Assembly: GCF_030065675.1 (NCBI RefSeq)
Contig: NZ_JASJDK010000015.1
Coordinates: 62,001-126,000 of the forward strand
DNA from: Mastigocoleus sp. MO_188.B34
Lineage (GTDB): Bacteria > Cyanobacteriota > Cyanobacteriia > Cyanobacteriales > Nostocaceae
Length of the DNA stretch: 64,000 bases
Direction: 5' to 3'
This document shows positions 1-9,302 of the stretch, one piece after another. The position numbers were made by a program, and so were the translations under genes. A model generated the notes under the pieces. That model saw only the letters and a program-made list of their open reading frames with translations. It was not told the origin of the DNA and did no database searches. How positions within the stretch are numbered: the first letter of the stretch is position 1; every line of letters starts with the position of its first letter.

Positions 1-395
1 ACAAATGGTAAACCACCTTCCCGGAGAGATTTTGGTAGGTATTTCAAAGCAGTATGAAGGGTGATTAAAGTAACTAAAAATTGAGAAACCAGCATAAAGC
101 GACTGGGATCCCAACCAGCCTTTAAATCTATCATACGGGAAACAAAAGGCGTTATAAACCAAAGCCACCAAGTAAAACTGATGTAGAGCATGGGGTATCG
201 TAAATATAACAGAATACCCACAGCAAAAGAAAATAAAACGTACCCCGGACGGAGAATACTTCCAGCACCGGCTAAAGTACATACTGTTGTGAATAAAATA
301 AACGAGAAAATCGCTGCCCAGGCTAAAGGTGGTTCTAAACCGAAGGGGAATTTTTTTTGGGGTTGTGAGTTTCCTGGTGTGTGGCTGTGATTCAC
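1..395 (-). CDS. O-antigen ligase/polymerase-like membrane protein, N-terminal part (runs off left edge)
   Basis: An open minus-strand frame starts at a GTG at 395 and stays open for 131 codons to the edge of the window. An in-frame stop lies about 27 bases upstream, and GGAG stands 10 bases before the GTG. A polar N-terminus of about 20 residues is followed by several hydrophobic segments (roughly 26-45, 51-66, 69-85 and 100-118), so this is a polytopic membrane protein. The fragment resembles cyanobacterial proteins annotated as O-antigen ligase or Wzy-type polymerase. That assignment rests on memory and on its place at the end of a run of glycosyltransferases, because the diagnostic periplasmic loop lies outside the window. 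The likely role is polymerising or ligating the exported polysaccharide. Confidence 0.7.
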   Translation of the reverse strand, partial: MNHSHTPGNSQPQKKFPFGLEPPLAWAAIFSFILFTTVCTLAGAGSILRPGYVLFSFAVGILLYLRYPMLYISFTWWLWFITPFVSRMIDLKAGWDPSRFMLVSQFLVTLITLHTALKYLPKSLREGGLPF

Positions 396-588
396 TCTAC
401 ATCTGCTCCACGACGAAATTGTTTAGCAATTAGGCTTTATATGTCACTATCTGGATGTTTTTGCTAGATATTTTTTTGGATGTATTTTTTTAGATTATAT
501 TTTTGTTTTGGGATCGTTTATACCCAGGTAGAAGTAATTTTAATAATCAACGTGGTAATTGGAAACAATGCTAGCTAAAAACAACTTA

Positions 589-1518
589 TCAAAATTTTGT
601 TGCTTGCCAAGTTTGCCAGCCTTCCCATCTACCCTGTAAAGATGCAAGCAATTTCTGACTCGCAAGTAAACCTTGGGTAGGTAAAAAGCGCAGCCATTGT
701 ACAAAACCCATTGAGTCGCGGGTTCCTACAAGTATCGACCATAGTAAAAACACTAGTTTTCGTAGGGGCGACAAATGTTCTAACAAAGCTAATGTTTCAT
801 TATGTACAGCATTGGCTAAAGCCCTTCTATTAAAAGAATTACGCTTATCTTCATCAAAACGCTGAGCAGGATAATGATTAACCGCAATATTAGGATCGTA
901 AATTAATTTCCAACCAGCCCTTTTTAGCTTCAGGCAAAACTCAACTTCAAAATGTACTTGCGCGCCACTACCAAGCATTCGCTTGTCAAAACGCCATTCT
1001 CCCATGGCTGCGCGGCGAAAACTCATATTTACCCCTTTAAGGATATCAACTTCTCGGGGTTCCCCAACACCAATATGATGATTTCCGACAGTTTTGCCAA
1101 ACCACAACAAACGACCAACTTTATTAGAAGCACCATCTTCTAGGTCGTTCCCATGGTAAACCCAGTCACGTCCACCAACACCACCAACCTGATCATCCTT
1201 TAAGTAGTGAGCTTCTATTTTTGCTAACCATTCACTGTGTGGTTCTGCATCATCGTCTGTAAAAGCAATAATTTCAGATGAAGCATTGTCAATTCCAGCA
1301 TTCATAGCAGCAACCACCCCAGGTACAGTAACTTTTACAATCTGTAATGGTAAAACATTGGGGTCGAAGTTTTCTAAAAAAGACCAAGTATTAGCATCCG
1401 TATCCCGAACTATTACTATAACCTCATCAGCAAGTCGATTTTGCTTTTGCAAGGCTTCCAGACACCGCACCAAATCTTTTGGGCGGCGATAAGTAGGTAC
1501 AATAACCGCAATACTCAT
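589..1518 (-). CDS. Glycosyltransferase family 2
   Basis: This 309-residue GT-A enzyme probably transfers a sugar from a nucleotide donor to the growing polysaccharide repeat unit on the inner face of the membrane. It opens with the family motif IAVIVPTYRRP and carries an acidic metal/nucleotide motif FTDDDAEP near residue 87. A later FEVEFCLKLKRAGWK segment resembles the region that normally holds the catalytic base. The C-terminal hydrophobic stretch LRKLVFLLWSILVG could associate with the membrane. The ATG overlaps the stop of the upstream GT4 gene by one base (TAATG), so the two are probably translationally coupled. Donor and acceptor cannot be read from the sequence. Confidence 0.9.
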   Translation of the reverse strand: MSIAVIVPTYRRPKDLVRCLEALQKQNRLADEVIVIVRDTDANTWSFLENFDPNVLPLQIVKVTVPGVVAAMNAGIDNASSEIIAFTDDDAEPHSEWLAKIEAHYLKDDQVGGVGGRDWVYHGNDLEDGASNKVGRLLWFGKTVGNHHIGVGEPREVDILKGVNMSFRRAAMGEWRFDKRMLGSGAQVHFEVEFCLKLKRAGWKLIYDPNIAVNHYPAQRFDEDKRNSFNRRALANAVHNETLALLEHLSPLRKLVFLLWSILVGTRDSMGFVQWLRFLPTQGLLASQKLLASLQGRWEGWQTWQATKF

Positions 1519-2666
1519 TAATGCTCAATCTCCTCAAATAAATCCACGTAGTTCTGCGCCATCAATTTCCAGCTATGTTTTTCGGCAATTGCTCTGGCTG
1601 CTTGTCCCATTTTATTTCTTAGCTCGGGATTACTCGTTAGGATTTGCAATGCTTCTGTCAATGCTTCAACATCTTCGGCATCTGATATTACTATTCCAGC
1701 CTCTGGTTTTACCAAGTCTGCAGCTCCTGTTGAACTGGCGGTGATTACTGGTATACCTGTAGCCATTGCTTCTATTATTACTAACCCAAAAGGTTCATAG
1801 CGGGAAGGAAATACCAAAAAGTCGGCTGTTTTCATTAATTGGGGAACATCTGGTCGATAACCCAAAAAATGAACTCGCTTACTTAAGTTTAAAGATGCTG
1901 CTAAGTCCAAATACGGGCTACCCTCAGTCACTCCAGCTACTGCTAAATGTAATTCAGGGACTTTTACTAAAGCGCGTAGCACTGTATCTAAATTTTTGCG
2001 TTTGATTCTGATATCCCCAGCAAATAATGCTAACGGAACTTCTTGGGGTAGATTCCACCTGTGGCGATCGCAATTTCCCGGCGTAAATTCCTGTAGATCC
2101 ACACCATTAGCTATCACCCTTATTGATTCTTGTGGGACGCCAATTTCTAATAAATCTTCACCAACTTTATTCGAAACTGCTACTACTGTTTGTGCTTCTT
2201 GAAAAGCTTTCTTCTCCCAATGAGAATTTAATGCGGTATAAAACCACTGATAAAAATCGTAGAAAATTTTTCGGGGATTAACTAGTTGATTGTTGGATGA
2301 ATCTTCAGTTTTTTTGGTGGTAAATTTTAACCAAGAACTATGAACGAAATGTACGGCATTAACCTCCCCCTTAGCCCAGGTAATAGCACCATTTGCTTTA
2401 ACTAAATCTATTTCAGAACGATGTTTTTGAAGCCAGTTACTACTGCGCCAAGCAAACAGGAGGTTACGAAATAATTCCGTAGGTAAGCCTTTAACATAAA
2501 TTGGAATCCAATTAACTAGATCGTTTTCTTGTAATTCTGGTGCAACTCGGGAGGCGATTAAAGTAACTTGATGCCCGCGCGCGAGTGCTTCTTGAGTAAC
2601 TTCATAATTTACTCTACCCTGGCCATCACCTTTTACAACACTATGGGTAACAATACACAGCTTCAC
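1518..2666 (-). CDS. Glycosyltransferase family 4 (GT-B fold)
   Basis: A 382-residue retaining GT-B glycosyltransferase. The N-terminal domain starts KLCIVTHSVVKGDGQGR, with the glycine-rich acceptor loop. The C-terminal Rossmann domain carries LFAGDIRIKRKN, and the EX7E signature EPFGLVIIE lies in the last third. The chosen start is a GTG preceded by AGGA about 9 bases upstream. It lies inside a run of five glycosyltransferases and is coupled by overlap to the next one. It is expected to add one sugar of the repeat unit in the cytoplasm, but the specificity is unknown. Confidence 0.9.
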   Translation of the reverse strand: MKLCIVTHSVVKGDGQGRVNYEVTQEALARGHQVTLIASRVAPELQENDLVNWIPIYVKGLPTELFRNLLFAWRSSNWLQKHRSEIDLVKANGAITWAKGEVNAVHFVHSSWLKFTTKKTEDSSNNQLVNPRKIFYDFYQWFYTALNSHWEKKAFQEAQTVVAVSNKVGEDLLEIGVPQESIRVIANGVDLQEFTPGNCDRHRWNLPQEVPLALFAGDIRIKRKNLDTVLRALVKVPELHLAVAGVTEGSPYLDLAASLNLSKRVHFLGYRPDVPQLMKTADFLVFPSRYEPFGLVIIEAMATGIPVITASSTGAADLVKPEAGIVISDAEDVEALTEALQILTSNPELRNKMGQAARAIAEKHSWKLMAQNYVDLFEEIEH

Positions 2667-2798
2667 ACTTAATCTATCCTGAATCTTTTATTTACGATTG
2701 CAAAAGTACAGACATATAACAACGAAAATATATTTTTAATGCCCAAATATTTGGAATACCCAACTATATTTAATAATCAAATACTTATTGATGCAAAA

Positions 2799-3677
2799 TT
2801 AAACAGAAGATGGATTCCATAGTTTACCAATGTCTGCACGACGAATAATTTCTGGCCAAGCTTGAATCGCACCTTTCTTGAACAAGTAACCAGTCATATG
2901 TATGAAATAAAATACAACAAAGGCTATTAGTTTAAAAGTATTAGGAAATAAGTTTTTGTATCGCTTAATACCAACATAAAGTCTAGCGGCTTCTATATGT
3001 AATTCATAATTACTTACAGCACCAATACCAGGGCTATAAAGAGTACTAGATTCTTCGATAGTGCTGTTCACTATTAATGTAGAGCAAGGTAGTATTTTAT
3101 AACCACGCTTAATCGCTCGCAAACATAGTTCTGCATCTTCATAGCCAAAATATATGTTTTCATCCCACTGTTCTTCAACAAAGAAATGTCTTGGGAATAT
3201 TGCTGCATGAATGACAACAGTTTCTGGAATATCACTAGCTTGAAAATATCCTTGAAAACTTAGCTTGGATGGTAAAAGTGCTCCATCAGTATCACCAAAC
3301 TTACTAATTCCAGAGAGTATAGTAGATTTTCTTTGAGTTTCTGGAAGTTTTTCATACTCCTTAATCGCAGAAGCTATAAAATCAGATTCTACACAAATGT
3401 CATCATCAACGAAAGCGACAAAATCAGCTTCAGATTCTCCAACAGCATTCACAGCGTTATTGCGGTTTGCACACACACCACGACGGGGACCAATAATATA
3501 GATTGTGCCTGGGTATTTCTCAACTATTTCTTTATTTTGCCTTTGAACTTCAATTGTAGGAGAATCGTCCGAAACAATTACTGATTCGGGCTTAACACTA
3601 GAGTCCCACAATGCTTTTAGACAATCATCTAACTTGTGAGTACGATTTCTTGTTGTAATACAGGCTGATATTCGCAT
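2799..3677 (-). CDS. Glycosyltransferase family 2
   Basis: A 292-residue GT-A glycosyltransferase. It shows ISACITTRNR at the N-terminus, AFVDDDICVE as the DXD-type motif, and YFGYEDAELCLRAIKRGYK, the usual ED acid/base region. The frame is open from a TTG at 3704, but the ATG at 3677 is preferred because GAGGT stands 7 bases upstream. A strong promoter candidate (TCCGGA, 17-base spacer, TATATA) lies at 3709-3737 and would start transcription about 25 bases before this ATG. This gene may therefore head a transcription unit that includes the two glycosyltransferases and the membrane protein downstream. A hydrophobic stretch near the C-terminus (FKLIAFVVFYFIHMTGY) may anchor it to the membrane. 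Confidence 0.9.
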   Translation of the reverse strand: MRISACITTRNRTHKLDDCLKALWDSSVKPESVIVSDDSPTIEVQRQNKEIVEKYPGTIYIIGPRRGVCANRNNAVNAVGESEADFVAFVDDDICVESDFIASAIKEYEKLPETQRKSTILSGISKFGDTDGALLPSKLSFQGYFQASDIPETVVIHAAIFPRHFFVEEQWDENIYFGYEDAELCLRAIKRGYKILPCSTLIVNSTIEESSTLYSPGIGAVSNYELHIEAARLYVGIKRYKNLFPNTFKLIAFVVFYFIHMTGYLFKKGAIQAWPEIIRRADIGKLWNPSSV

Positions 3678-3708
3678 TATTTTTACCTCATCAAAATAAA
3701 TCAATCGC

Positions 3709-3737
3709 TATATAAATTATTCGTGTCTAAGTCCGGA
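3709..3737 (-). promoter_or_regulatory. TCCGGA-type (DIF1-like) promoter candidate
   Basis: On the minus strand TCCGGA (3737-3732) is followed by exactly 17 bases and then TATATA (3714-3709). TCCGGA lies in a 12-base palindrome, AAGTCCGGACTT. In Anabaena PCC 7120, TCCGGA near -35 is the DIF1 motif of promoters induced during heterocyst differentiation. Function here is inferred from sequence, spacing and position, 32 bases before the ATG of a polysaccharide glycosyltransferase. Confidence 0.6.
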
Positions 3738-3974
3738 CTTATAAATATTAAGAGTTAACTGATAAATTCAATATATTTGATATTATTCACTCTCCATAAT
3801 TATTTCATTTATTATCATACTATTGCTCACAATACTAAGTATTTAACGTATTTTTTTAGTTTTCATTAGAAATCATATGGGAACAATAAAACCGCAAAAT
3901 ATATATTCTTAAGTTCAATTTATCTAACCCCTCCCCATCATTTATCAAAAAATACCAATAAATAGAAAATAAAC

Positions 3975-4949
3975 TTAAAACTTTGTAGCTATTTTTGGGC
4001 TAGTAAAGCTTAGGATTAAAGCAACCATAGTCCGCCAGTGAAGTTTTTGTTTTAATGAACGCCAAAAATAAGGACGTGCAGCCTCAAGTTCTTGGGAACG
4101 CATTAAACCAATACCCAAATTAGTGCTTACTTGTGCCCATTGCTGTTGAAAATGAGGTTTAAATTCTTGCAGACGTTCATCAGCCATAAATTGTTCGTAG
4201 CAAAAAATATCAGCTTTTGCTTTACGAATTTTGGCTTTAAAGTTAAGCTTCCCACTCTGCATAGTGTCCGTTTGCTCGTGCTCGCGATAAAAAGTTAGTT
4301 TTTCCGGACAATAATAAGCACCATTACCGGAGCGACAAAACAAATAGTTTAAATAAACATCCCAAGAACCCCCCACTTCTGCAGGGATGAGATCCCAGTT
4401 AATAAAATCTCGACGCATTACTGCTGCAGTTGCAGTGGAAACTGAGCGATCCAATAAAGCTTGTTGGAAAAAAGGTTGATAAATCCCTTCCGCAAGACTG
4501 TTGCGTTTATAAGAATTAGAACATCTTCTAGTTGCAGCAATATCAACCTCACCATTTGCATCAATGATATAGTGGTCGCAAAAAGCTAATGATAAATTGG
4601 GATTTGCCTCTAGTGGAGGGACAAGCTTTGCCAAAAATTCTTCCCCCCACATATCATCATCTAGAAGACTTGCAACATATTTTCCCCGAGCCATTTTAAA
4701 GGCTTTCATTGTATTAGGGAACATACCCAAGTTTTTCTCGTTACGGAAGAAACGAATTCTTGGATCTTGAAAGGAATCAATAATTTTTTGGGGATTCTCT
4801 GGACTACAGTTATCAGAAACAATAATTTCAATATTTTGGTATGTTTGACTAACCGCACTTTTCAAAGCAACCAGCAAATAATCTGGTCGGTTATAAGTAG
4901 GAGTCACAATACTTACTAGTGGTTGTGATGATTTGATATCCTCAGTCAT
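3975..4949 (-). CDS. Glycosyltransferase family 2
   Basis: A 324-residue GT-A enzyme with VSIVTPTYNRPDYL at the N-terminus, EIIVSDNCS as the nucleotide-binding strand and ASLLDDDMWGEE as the DXD-type motif. The length is normal for the family. It sits between two other family 2 glycosyltransferases, with about 300 bases on either side that show no gene. It is expected to act in the cytoplasm on the lipid-linked repeat unit. The C-terminal 100 residues are rich in Lys, Gln and aromatic residues, without a clear membrane helix. The sugar specificity cannot be predicted. Confidence 0.9.
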   Translation of the reverse strand: MTEDIKSSQPLVSIVTPTYNRPDYLLVALKSAVSQTYQNIEIIVSDNCSPENPQKIIDSFQDPRIRFFRNEKNLGMFPNTMKAFKMARGKYVASLLDDDMWGEEFLAKLVPPLEANPNLSLAFCDHYIIDANGEVDIAATRRCSNSYKRNSLAEGIYQPFFQQALLDRSVSTATAAVMRRDFINWDLIPAEVGGSWDVYLNYLFCRSGNGAYYCPEKLTFYREHEQTDTMQSGKLNFKAKIRKAKADIFCYEQFMADERLQEFKPHFQQQWAQVSTNLGIGLMRSQELEAARPYFWRSLKQKLHWRTMVALILSFTSPKIATKF

Positions 4950-5211
4950 ATTGAACTCGAAATTTGTAAGTTCCCTGCTTGCAGCAAAGTTAACCTTATC
5001 GATCTTAAGTTAAGTTTGCTAAAAATTCTCTGATAGTGTACATATAGTTCTTCCTTTCTTAAATTATATATTCCGAACTTCTGTGATTTTTATATCATAT
5101 TAGTAATTTAAGGAATTACGTAATTATTCAAAAACAAGGAATATATAAGGGAAAAAAGTAAATACATTTAGAATTGAAAATTACACAAGTGAGTAAATCC
5201 CAAAAAAAAAA

Positions 5212-6192
5212 CTATTCTGCAAACTGTTTTGTGTTCTTTTTACTGTAAAGAAAGTTGTTCCGAAAATATATATTCAAATTTTTTGCCCAAAAACGCATCA
5301 AATAATAAATTTTTTCATACCAATAGTAGAATCTCCATCCAAGTATTAAGCGTGAAATCGCGCAAATTTCACCGAATTTCCATGTTTTTTGTTGGTAATA
5401 TTGCTCTCGCCGCAGCTGGAGATTACGAGATAAATCTACTCTATGGGGATAATTTATATTTTCCAAAAATTCATTAACATATTGATTTGTCATTTCTACA
5501 CCCAATAGAGCTTTGGTTATTTGCTCACTTGTCACCTCTGCAGAAGCATGATTATTTGCACCATGGATGCGATAACCTCCAAGAACTAAATTAATTGTTT
5601 TAATTTTTCCCAAAAAAGCAGTGCTGTATATCAAACAGCCATCCGCCCATATTCTCCATCTAACGGGATCGATAGGAAATACTTGTTCGAGAATGCTGCG
5701 ACGGTAGCTTAGAGCTGAAGTAGGAGGAAAATTCCAAGCATTTCCTGTTTGTATCACGATCTTTGCTAAATCTTCGCCCAGTTTATACCTTTTGGGAGAT
5801 TTAGTTGTAAGCAGATTTCCATCAGAATCAACTTCCTCTAAAAGGTGCATTACTCCTACAATTTCAGGTTGTTGAAAAACTTCTACAATCTGCTGTAATT
5901 TATTTGGCTTCCAAACGTCGTCAGCATCTAAAAAAGCTATTATCTCACCACTGGAAGCTTGGAAACCTGTATTGAATGCACCACCTTGTCCTTGATTTTC
6001 CTGAAAAATCGCCTTGATTTTGTTTGGATATTTTTCTTGTAATTTAAGAATAACTTCTCGGCTGTTATCTTTAGACCCATCATCTACTACTATGATTTCA
6101 AAGTTTTGATAGCTTTGGGCGATCACCGATTCAATAGCAGCATTCAGATATCGAGCATAATTGTAATTAGAAATAATTATAGAAAACTTCAT
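5212..6192 (-). CDS. Glycosyltransferase family 2
   Basis: A 326-residue GT-A enzyme with FSIIISNYNYARYL, EIIVVDDGSKDNS and the DXD-type motif AFLDADDVWKP. The SNYNYARYLNAAIESV opening is typical of family 2 enzymes of exopolysaccharide clusters. An upstream in-frame TTG at 6201 exists. The ATG at 6192 is chosen because AAGGA lies about 10 bases before it. The C-terminus (WRFYYWYEKIYYLMRFWAK) is aromatic and basic, suggesting peripheral membrane contact. It is the first glycosyltransferase downstream of the HepA-like exporter, separated by a 924-base gap that contains a terminator and a dispersed repeat. Confidence 0.9.
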   Translation of the reverse strand: MKFSIIISNYNYARYLNAAIESVIAQSYQNFEIIVVDDGSKDNSREVILKLQEKYPNKIKAIFQENQGQGGAFNTGFQASSGEIIAFLDADDVWKPNKLQQIVEVFQQPEIVGVMHLLEEVDSDGNLLTTKSPKRYKLGEDLAKIVIQTGNAWNFPPTSALSYRRSILEQVFPIDPVRWRIWADGCLIYSTAFLGKIKTINLVLGGYRIHGANNHASAEVTSEQITKALLGVEMTNQYVNEFLENINYPHRVDLSRNLQLRREQYYQQKTWKFGEICAISRLILGWRFYYWYEKIYYLMRFWAKNLNIYFRNNFLYSKKNTKQFAE

Positions 6193-6800
6193 TTTTATCA
6201 ATTCCTTGGAACACTAATTATTATCAATTTTGAATTCAGAAAGTTGGTTTGAGTACACTTATTTATTGAACATGTAAACTTCTTGTACTTTCTTAGTTCA
6301 AGTACTCAAAACTAAATCAGAATATATAGTAATCCTAAATTATTTATAAACAGAAATTATCTCTGGGCTTGGGTTTGAAGGTAATAATTGTTCACATTTA
6401 AAATAGGATTGCTATATATGATATGTTTAAGTCTTAATCAAAAATCATGATACGATACTTTAAGGGTAACAACAGAAATAAAAATCTTGTTAGCGATTTC
6501 TATTTATAGCTTTTAAATAAATAATTTAAACTAACTCTTTTATAGAAATAATTTCCAGAGAATCAAAACTATAGGAGCTTATTTGATTACCCTTAAAATA
6601 CCTTCTACATATATATCAAAAGTCAAATATAAAACGGGATATATTTACTTTGTCTTTTTTAAATTAAAATTTAAAGCCCAATCTTCTTGATAAAAGCTTT
6701 AACATACGAAGGATTTATTTCTATAAATATTATTCCGAAGACAAAATTTTTAATGACAATTCGCATGATAATTATGCCAAAAATGCTCAGAAGAAATAAT

Positions 6801-6900
6801 ATAGCGCTACGTGCAAGTCATTAGCGGCTCCGGATCCGTAGGTAGCGCAGCTAGAACCTGCGGCGTCGGCGTTAGCCTAAACGCGTCGTGTCAGCAGGAC
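6801..6900. repeat. GC-rich dispersed small repeat, copy 1
   Basis: About 100 GC-rich bases stand out in AT-rich surroundings. They contain GCTACGTGCAAGTCATTAGC, GGATCCGTAGGTAGCGCAGC and GGCGTTAGCCTAAACGCGTC. Related blocks occur at 18401, 18618, 40543 and 59400. All lie between genes and have no coding potential. This is typical of mobile short palindromic repeats in Nostocales genomes. Confidence 0.65.
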
Positions 6901-7051
6901 AAACAGGGTTCATCAATGTTCTAGCCCAACTGCGTAGTCCTATATTCTGTAGATTATCTGCGATCGTGTTGCAACACAAAAAATATAAGATGTCAGCAAC
7001 ATCATATGTTGACTGCACACATATATCAAAACTATGTACTTTTTGCTAACC

Positions 7052-7085
7052 AAAAAAACCGAACGCCAGATCGAGGCTTCGGGTT
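7052..7085 (-). terminator. Rho-independent terminator downstream of hepA
   Basis: On the minus strand an imperfect stem (AACCCGAAGCC with GGCGTTCGGTT) and an 8-base loop are followed by a run of T residues, starting about 30 bases after the hepA-like stop codon. This is the expected form of an intrinsic terminator. Confidence 0.65.
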
Positions 7086-7116
7086 TAAAAAGTAACAATA
7101 CACGTACATCAATTTT

Positions 7117-8961
7117 TTAGAGGCTGGCTTGACTTAGCTCGTGCTGTTTGCAGTGATACTCCCATAATGCGCCACGTTCTTGCAGTAGTTCTTGGTAACT
7201 ACCTTGTTCGACAACATGTCCCTGCTCCAGTACGACCACTTTGTCAGCTTTGGCAATTGTTGAAAGGCGGTGAGCGATCGCAATTACTGTGCGCCCAACT
7301 GCCAATTTTTCTAACGATTCCTGAATTAAACTTTCTGAGACTGAATCCAAGGCGCTAGTGGCTTCATCTAAAATCAAAATTTCTGGATTCCTTAATAAAG
7401 CACGAGCGATCGCAATTCGCTGTTGCTGTCCCCCTGATAAGCGTGCTCCCCGATCGCCCAACACCGTATCAAAACCATTGGGCATTTCTTCTATAAAATC
7501 AAGGGCATTCGCTAATCTCGCAGCTTCCCGAATTTGTTCTTCTGTAGCGTCAAATACACCATAAGCAATATTATCACGTACAGAAGTATTGAAAATAAAA
7601 GTATGTTGGCTAACTACAGCCATTTTACGACGTAAGGAATCAACATCAAATTGCCGTACGTCTACTCCATCAAATAATACTTGTCCTCCTGTAACGTCGT
7701 GAAATCTGGGAATTAAACCTGCTAATGTAGTTTTTCCACTCCCAGATTTACCAACTAAAGCAGTCATTTTTCCCCGTTCAATTACTAGAGAAATATTTTG
7801 CAATACAGGATTACGGGAATCGTAACTAAAATCAGTACCAACTAAGTCTATAGATCGTTTTAATCCTGTGAAAGGCACTTTACCATTTTCAAAGTAAATT
7901 TTATTATCACTTCTCAATAGTTCTTTAATATTCTCCATCGACCCACCTAAAGTACTGATTAATGCCAGGGTGCCATTAATATCTTGGAGTGCTGGCACTG
8001 TTCTAGCCAAGATGAAGAAAAATAGTAATAATGAGGCTGCCGGTAAAGTAAATAAAGAAAGAGAAACAACAATTAAACTAATTAAGACAGTAATTCCTAT
8101 ACTTTCAGCGATAGGCTTTACAACAGCCCAAGCTCGCACAACATTAACTGAAGCATCAAGTAATTGATGACTAATTTTATAAAAACGTTGGCGCTCAAAT
8201 TCTTGCGTTGCACTGGCATGGATTGTTTGTATGCCGTTAATAAACTCTAATGATGTTGAGTTTAATTTACCATTAGCATCAGAAATACCAAAACTGGTTT
8301 CTCTAACTTTACGATTAAGAGTAGAAATTCCTACGGCTAAAAGTCCAAATATCATCATTGACAATATGGACATTTCCCAGGAAATCCTGAACATAATAAT
8401 AAAGTAGACAGTCACAACTGAAGCTCTTGTAAAAACAAAAGAGCTACCACCAAAAATTTGTTTTAACCTCTCAATTTCTGTGGTCATTGTATTTACCAGT
8501 TCTCCACAGCGAGCTTCGGTAAAATAACTTAGTGGTAAAGCTTGTAATTGGTCAAAAATTCTCTTTCGCAAGCGATCTGCAAGTGTTAGTTGTGCAGTTT
8601 CTGTATATATTCCACCAAAATAGTTAGCTGTCGCGCGAATCCAAGTACTGAGGAGAATCAAAAAAGATATTATATATATGGGGTCGATTCCAGGGGCATA
8701 ATTTTGAATTAGAATATCCAACCATGCAATACCTGTTTCTGACGCTCCATTACTAGTTAATTGCTGCAAAAAGTTTAGTAAAAAACCGATACTAAAGCCT
8801 TCAAAAGTTGCCGCGATAATTGAGAAAAATATAGCTTTAATCGTAATTCTACGAAATGATTTAAATTCCCTTAGAATTAAATAATTATCTTGCCAAAAGC
8901 TGGTAGCCTTTACTAGCTGTTTGATTAAATTACGTGCTGGCTTAGTAATTTTAAGAGACAT
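7117..8961 (-). CDS. hepA: HepA-like ABC exporter (permease-ATPase fusion)
   Basis: A 614-residue half-transporter. Residues about 40-340 form the six-helix membrane domain. The C-terminal ATPase has Walker A GKSGSGKTT at 404-412, the signature LSGGQQQR at about 508, and Walker B LILDEATSALD at about 527. The family (MsbA/lipid and polysaccharide exporters) moves amphipathic substrates across the inner membrane. The N-terminus (SFWQDNYLILREFKSFRR, then AATFEGFSIGF) resembles Anabaena HepA as I remember it, and the gene stands directly after a HepC-like sugar transferase, as in that strain. Anabaena HepA is needed for the heterocyst envelope polysaccharide layer. A 341-base gap before the start allows its own promoter. 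Length and motifs look intact. Confidence 0.85.
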   Translation of the reverse strand: MSLKITKPARNLIKQLVKATSFWQDNYLILREFKSFRRITIKAIFFSIIAATFEGFSIGFLLNFLQQLTSNGASETGIAWLDILIQNYAPGIDPIYIISFLILLSTWIRATANYFGGIYTETAQLTLADRLRKRIFDQLQALPLSYFTEARCGELVNTMTTEIERLKQIFGGSSFVFTRASVVTVYFIIMFRISWEMSILSMMIFGLLAVGISTLNRKVRETSFGISDANGKLNSTSLEFINGIQTIHASATQEFERQRFYKISHQLLDASVNVVRAWAVVKPIAESIGITVLISLIVVSLSLFTLPAASLLLFFFILARTVPALQDINGTLALISTLGGSMENIKELLRSDNKIYFENGKVPFTGLKRSIDLVGTDFSYDSRNPVLQNISLVIERGKMTALVGKSGSGKTTLAGLIPRFHDVTGGQVLFDGVDVRQFDVDSLRRKMAVVSQHTFIFNTSVRDNIAYGVFDATEEQIREAARLANALDFIEEMPNGFDTVLGDRGARLSGGQQQRIAIARALLRNPEILILDEATSALDSVSESLIQESLEKLAVGRTVIAIAHRLSTIAKADKVVVLEQGHVVEQGSYQELLQERGALWEYHCKQHELSQASL

Positions 8962-9302
8962 AGAAGTTTTGATTGTAATTAAGGCATAAAAGCCATACAG
9001 AGCTTAAATTAAATCAAATTAAATCAATCAGCCTAAAGTTCGTGCGAAATTACAATAAAAATTTCTGCACGAACAACTGAGAAAAGCTATTGATAATAGG
9101 ATTTACACACAAATACAATAATATAAAGACAAGATTTGAAAGGCTATTGCTTCCGTTTACATATAGCACTCAAGTATCAGTATAACCGCGATCGAGTTGT
9201 TATTGATAAGTTCAATTAGCAGCAAAACAATTCCTTTCGTTCAAATAATTTAGATAGTTCAGCTGCACCACTAAAAAAAGAGACGCAAGTCTTTGAGTCG
9301 GA
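8962..9302. other. hepC-hepA intergenic region
   Basis: This 341-base gap has no gene. It holds the hepC terminator at its right end and must carry any separate hepA promoter. In Anabaena, hepA is regulated through a long 5' region. No precise operator could be assigned here. Confidence 0.4.
9273..9296 (-). terminator. Terminator downstream of hepC
   Basis: The minus strand reads AAAGACTTGCGTCTC followed by TTTTTTT, a short AGAC/GTCT stem extended by A:T pairs plus a U-tract. It starts 7 bases after the hepC-like stop. The stem is short, so termination may be partial. Confidence 0.55.

Larger units (their letters stand above)
6193..7116. other. Non-coding gap between hepA and the glycosyltransferase run
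   Basis: No convincing gene lies in these 924 bases. The stretch is very AT-rich except for a GC-rich dispersed repeat at 6801-6900. A terminator-like hairpin lies at its hepA end. The promoter of the downstream glycosyltransferase genes could lie here, but no clear -35/-10 pair was identified. Confidence 0.5.

Noticed and set aside
190-390. Plus-strand frame of 66 codons
   Set aside because: It lies opposite the partial minus-strand membrane protein, whose composition and hydrophobic pattern are far more protein-like.
6825-6834. TCCGGA near 6830 as a second DIF1-type promoter
   Set aside because: It is part of the GC-rich dispersed repeat, with no -10 at the correct spacing on either strand.
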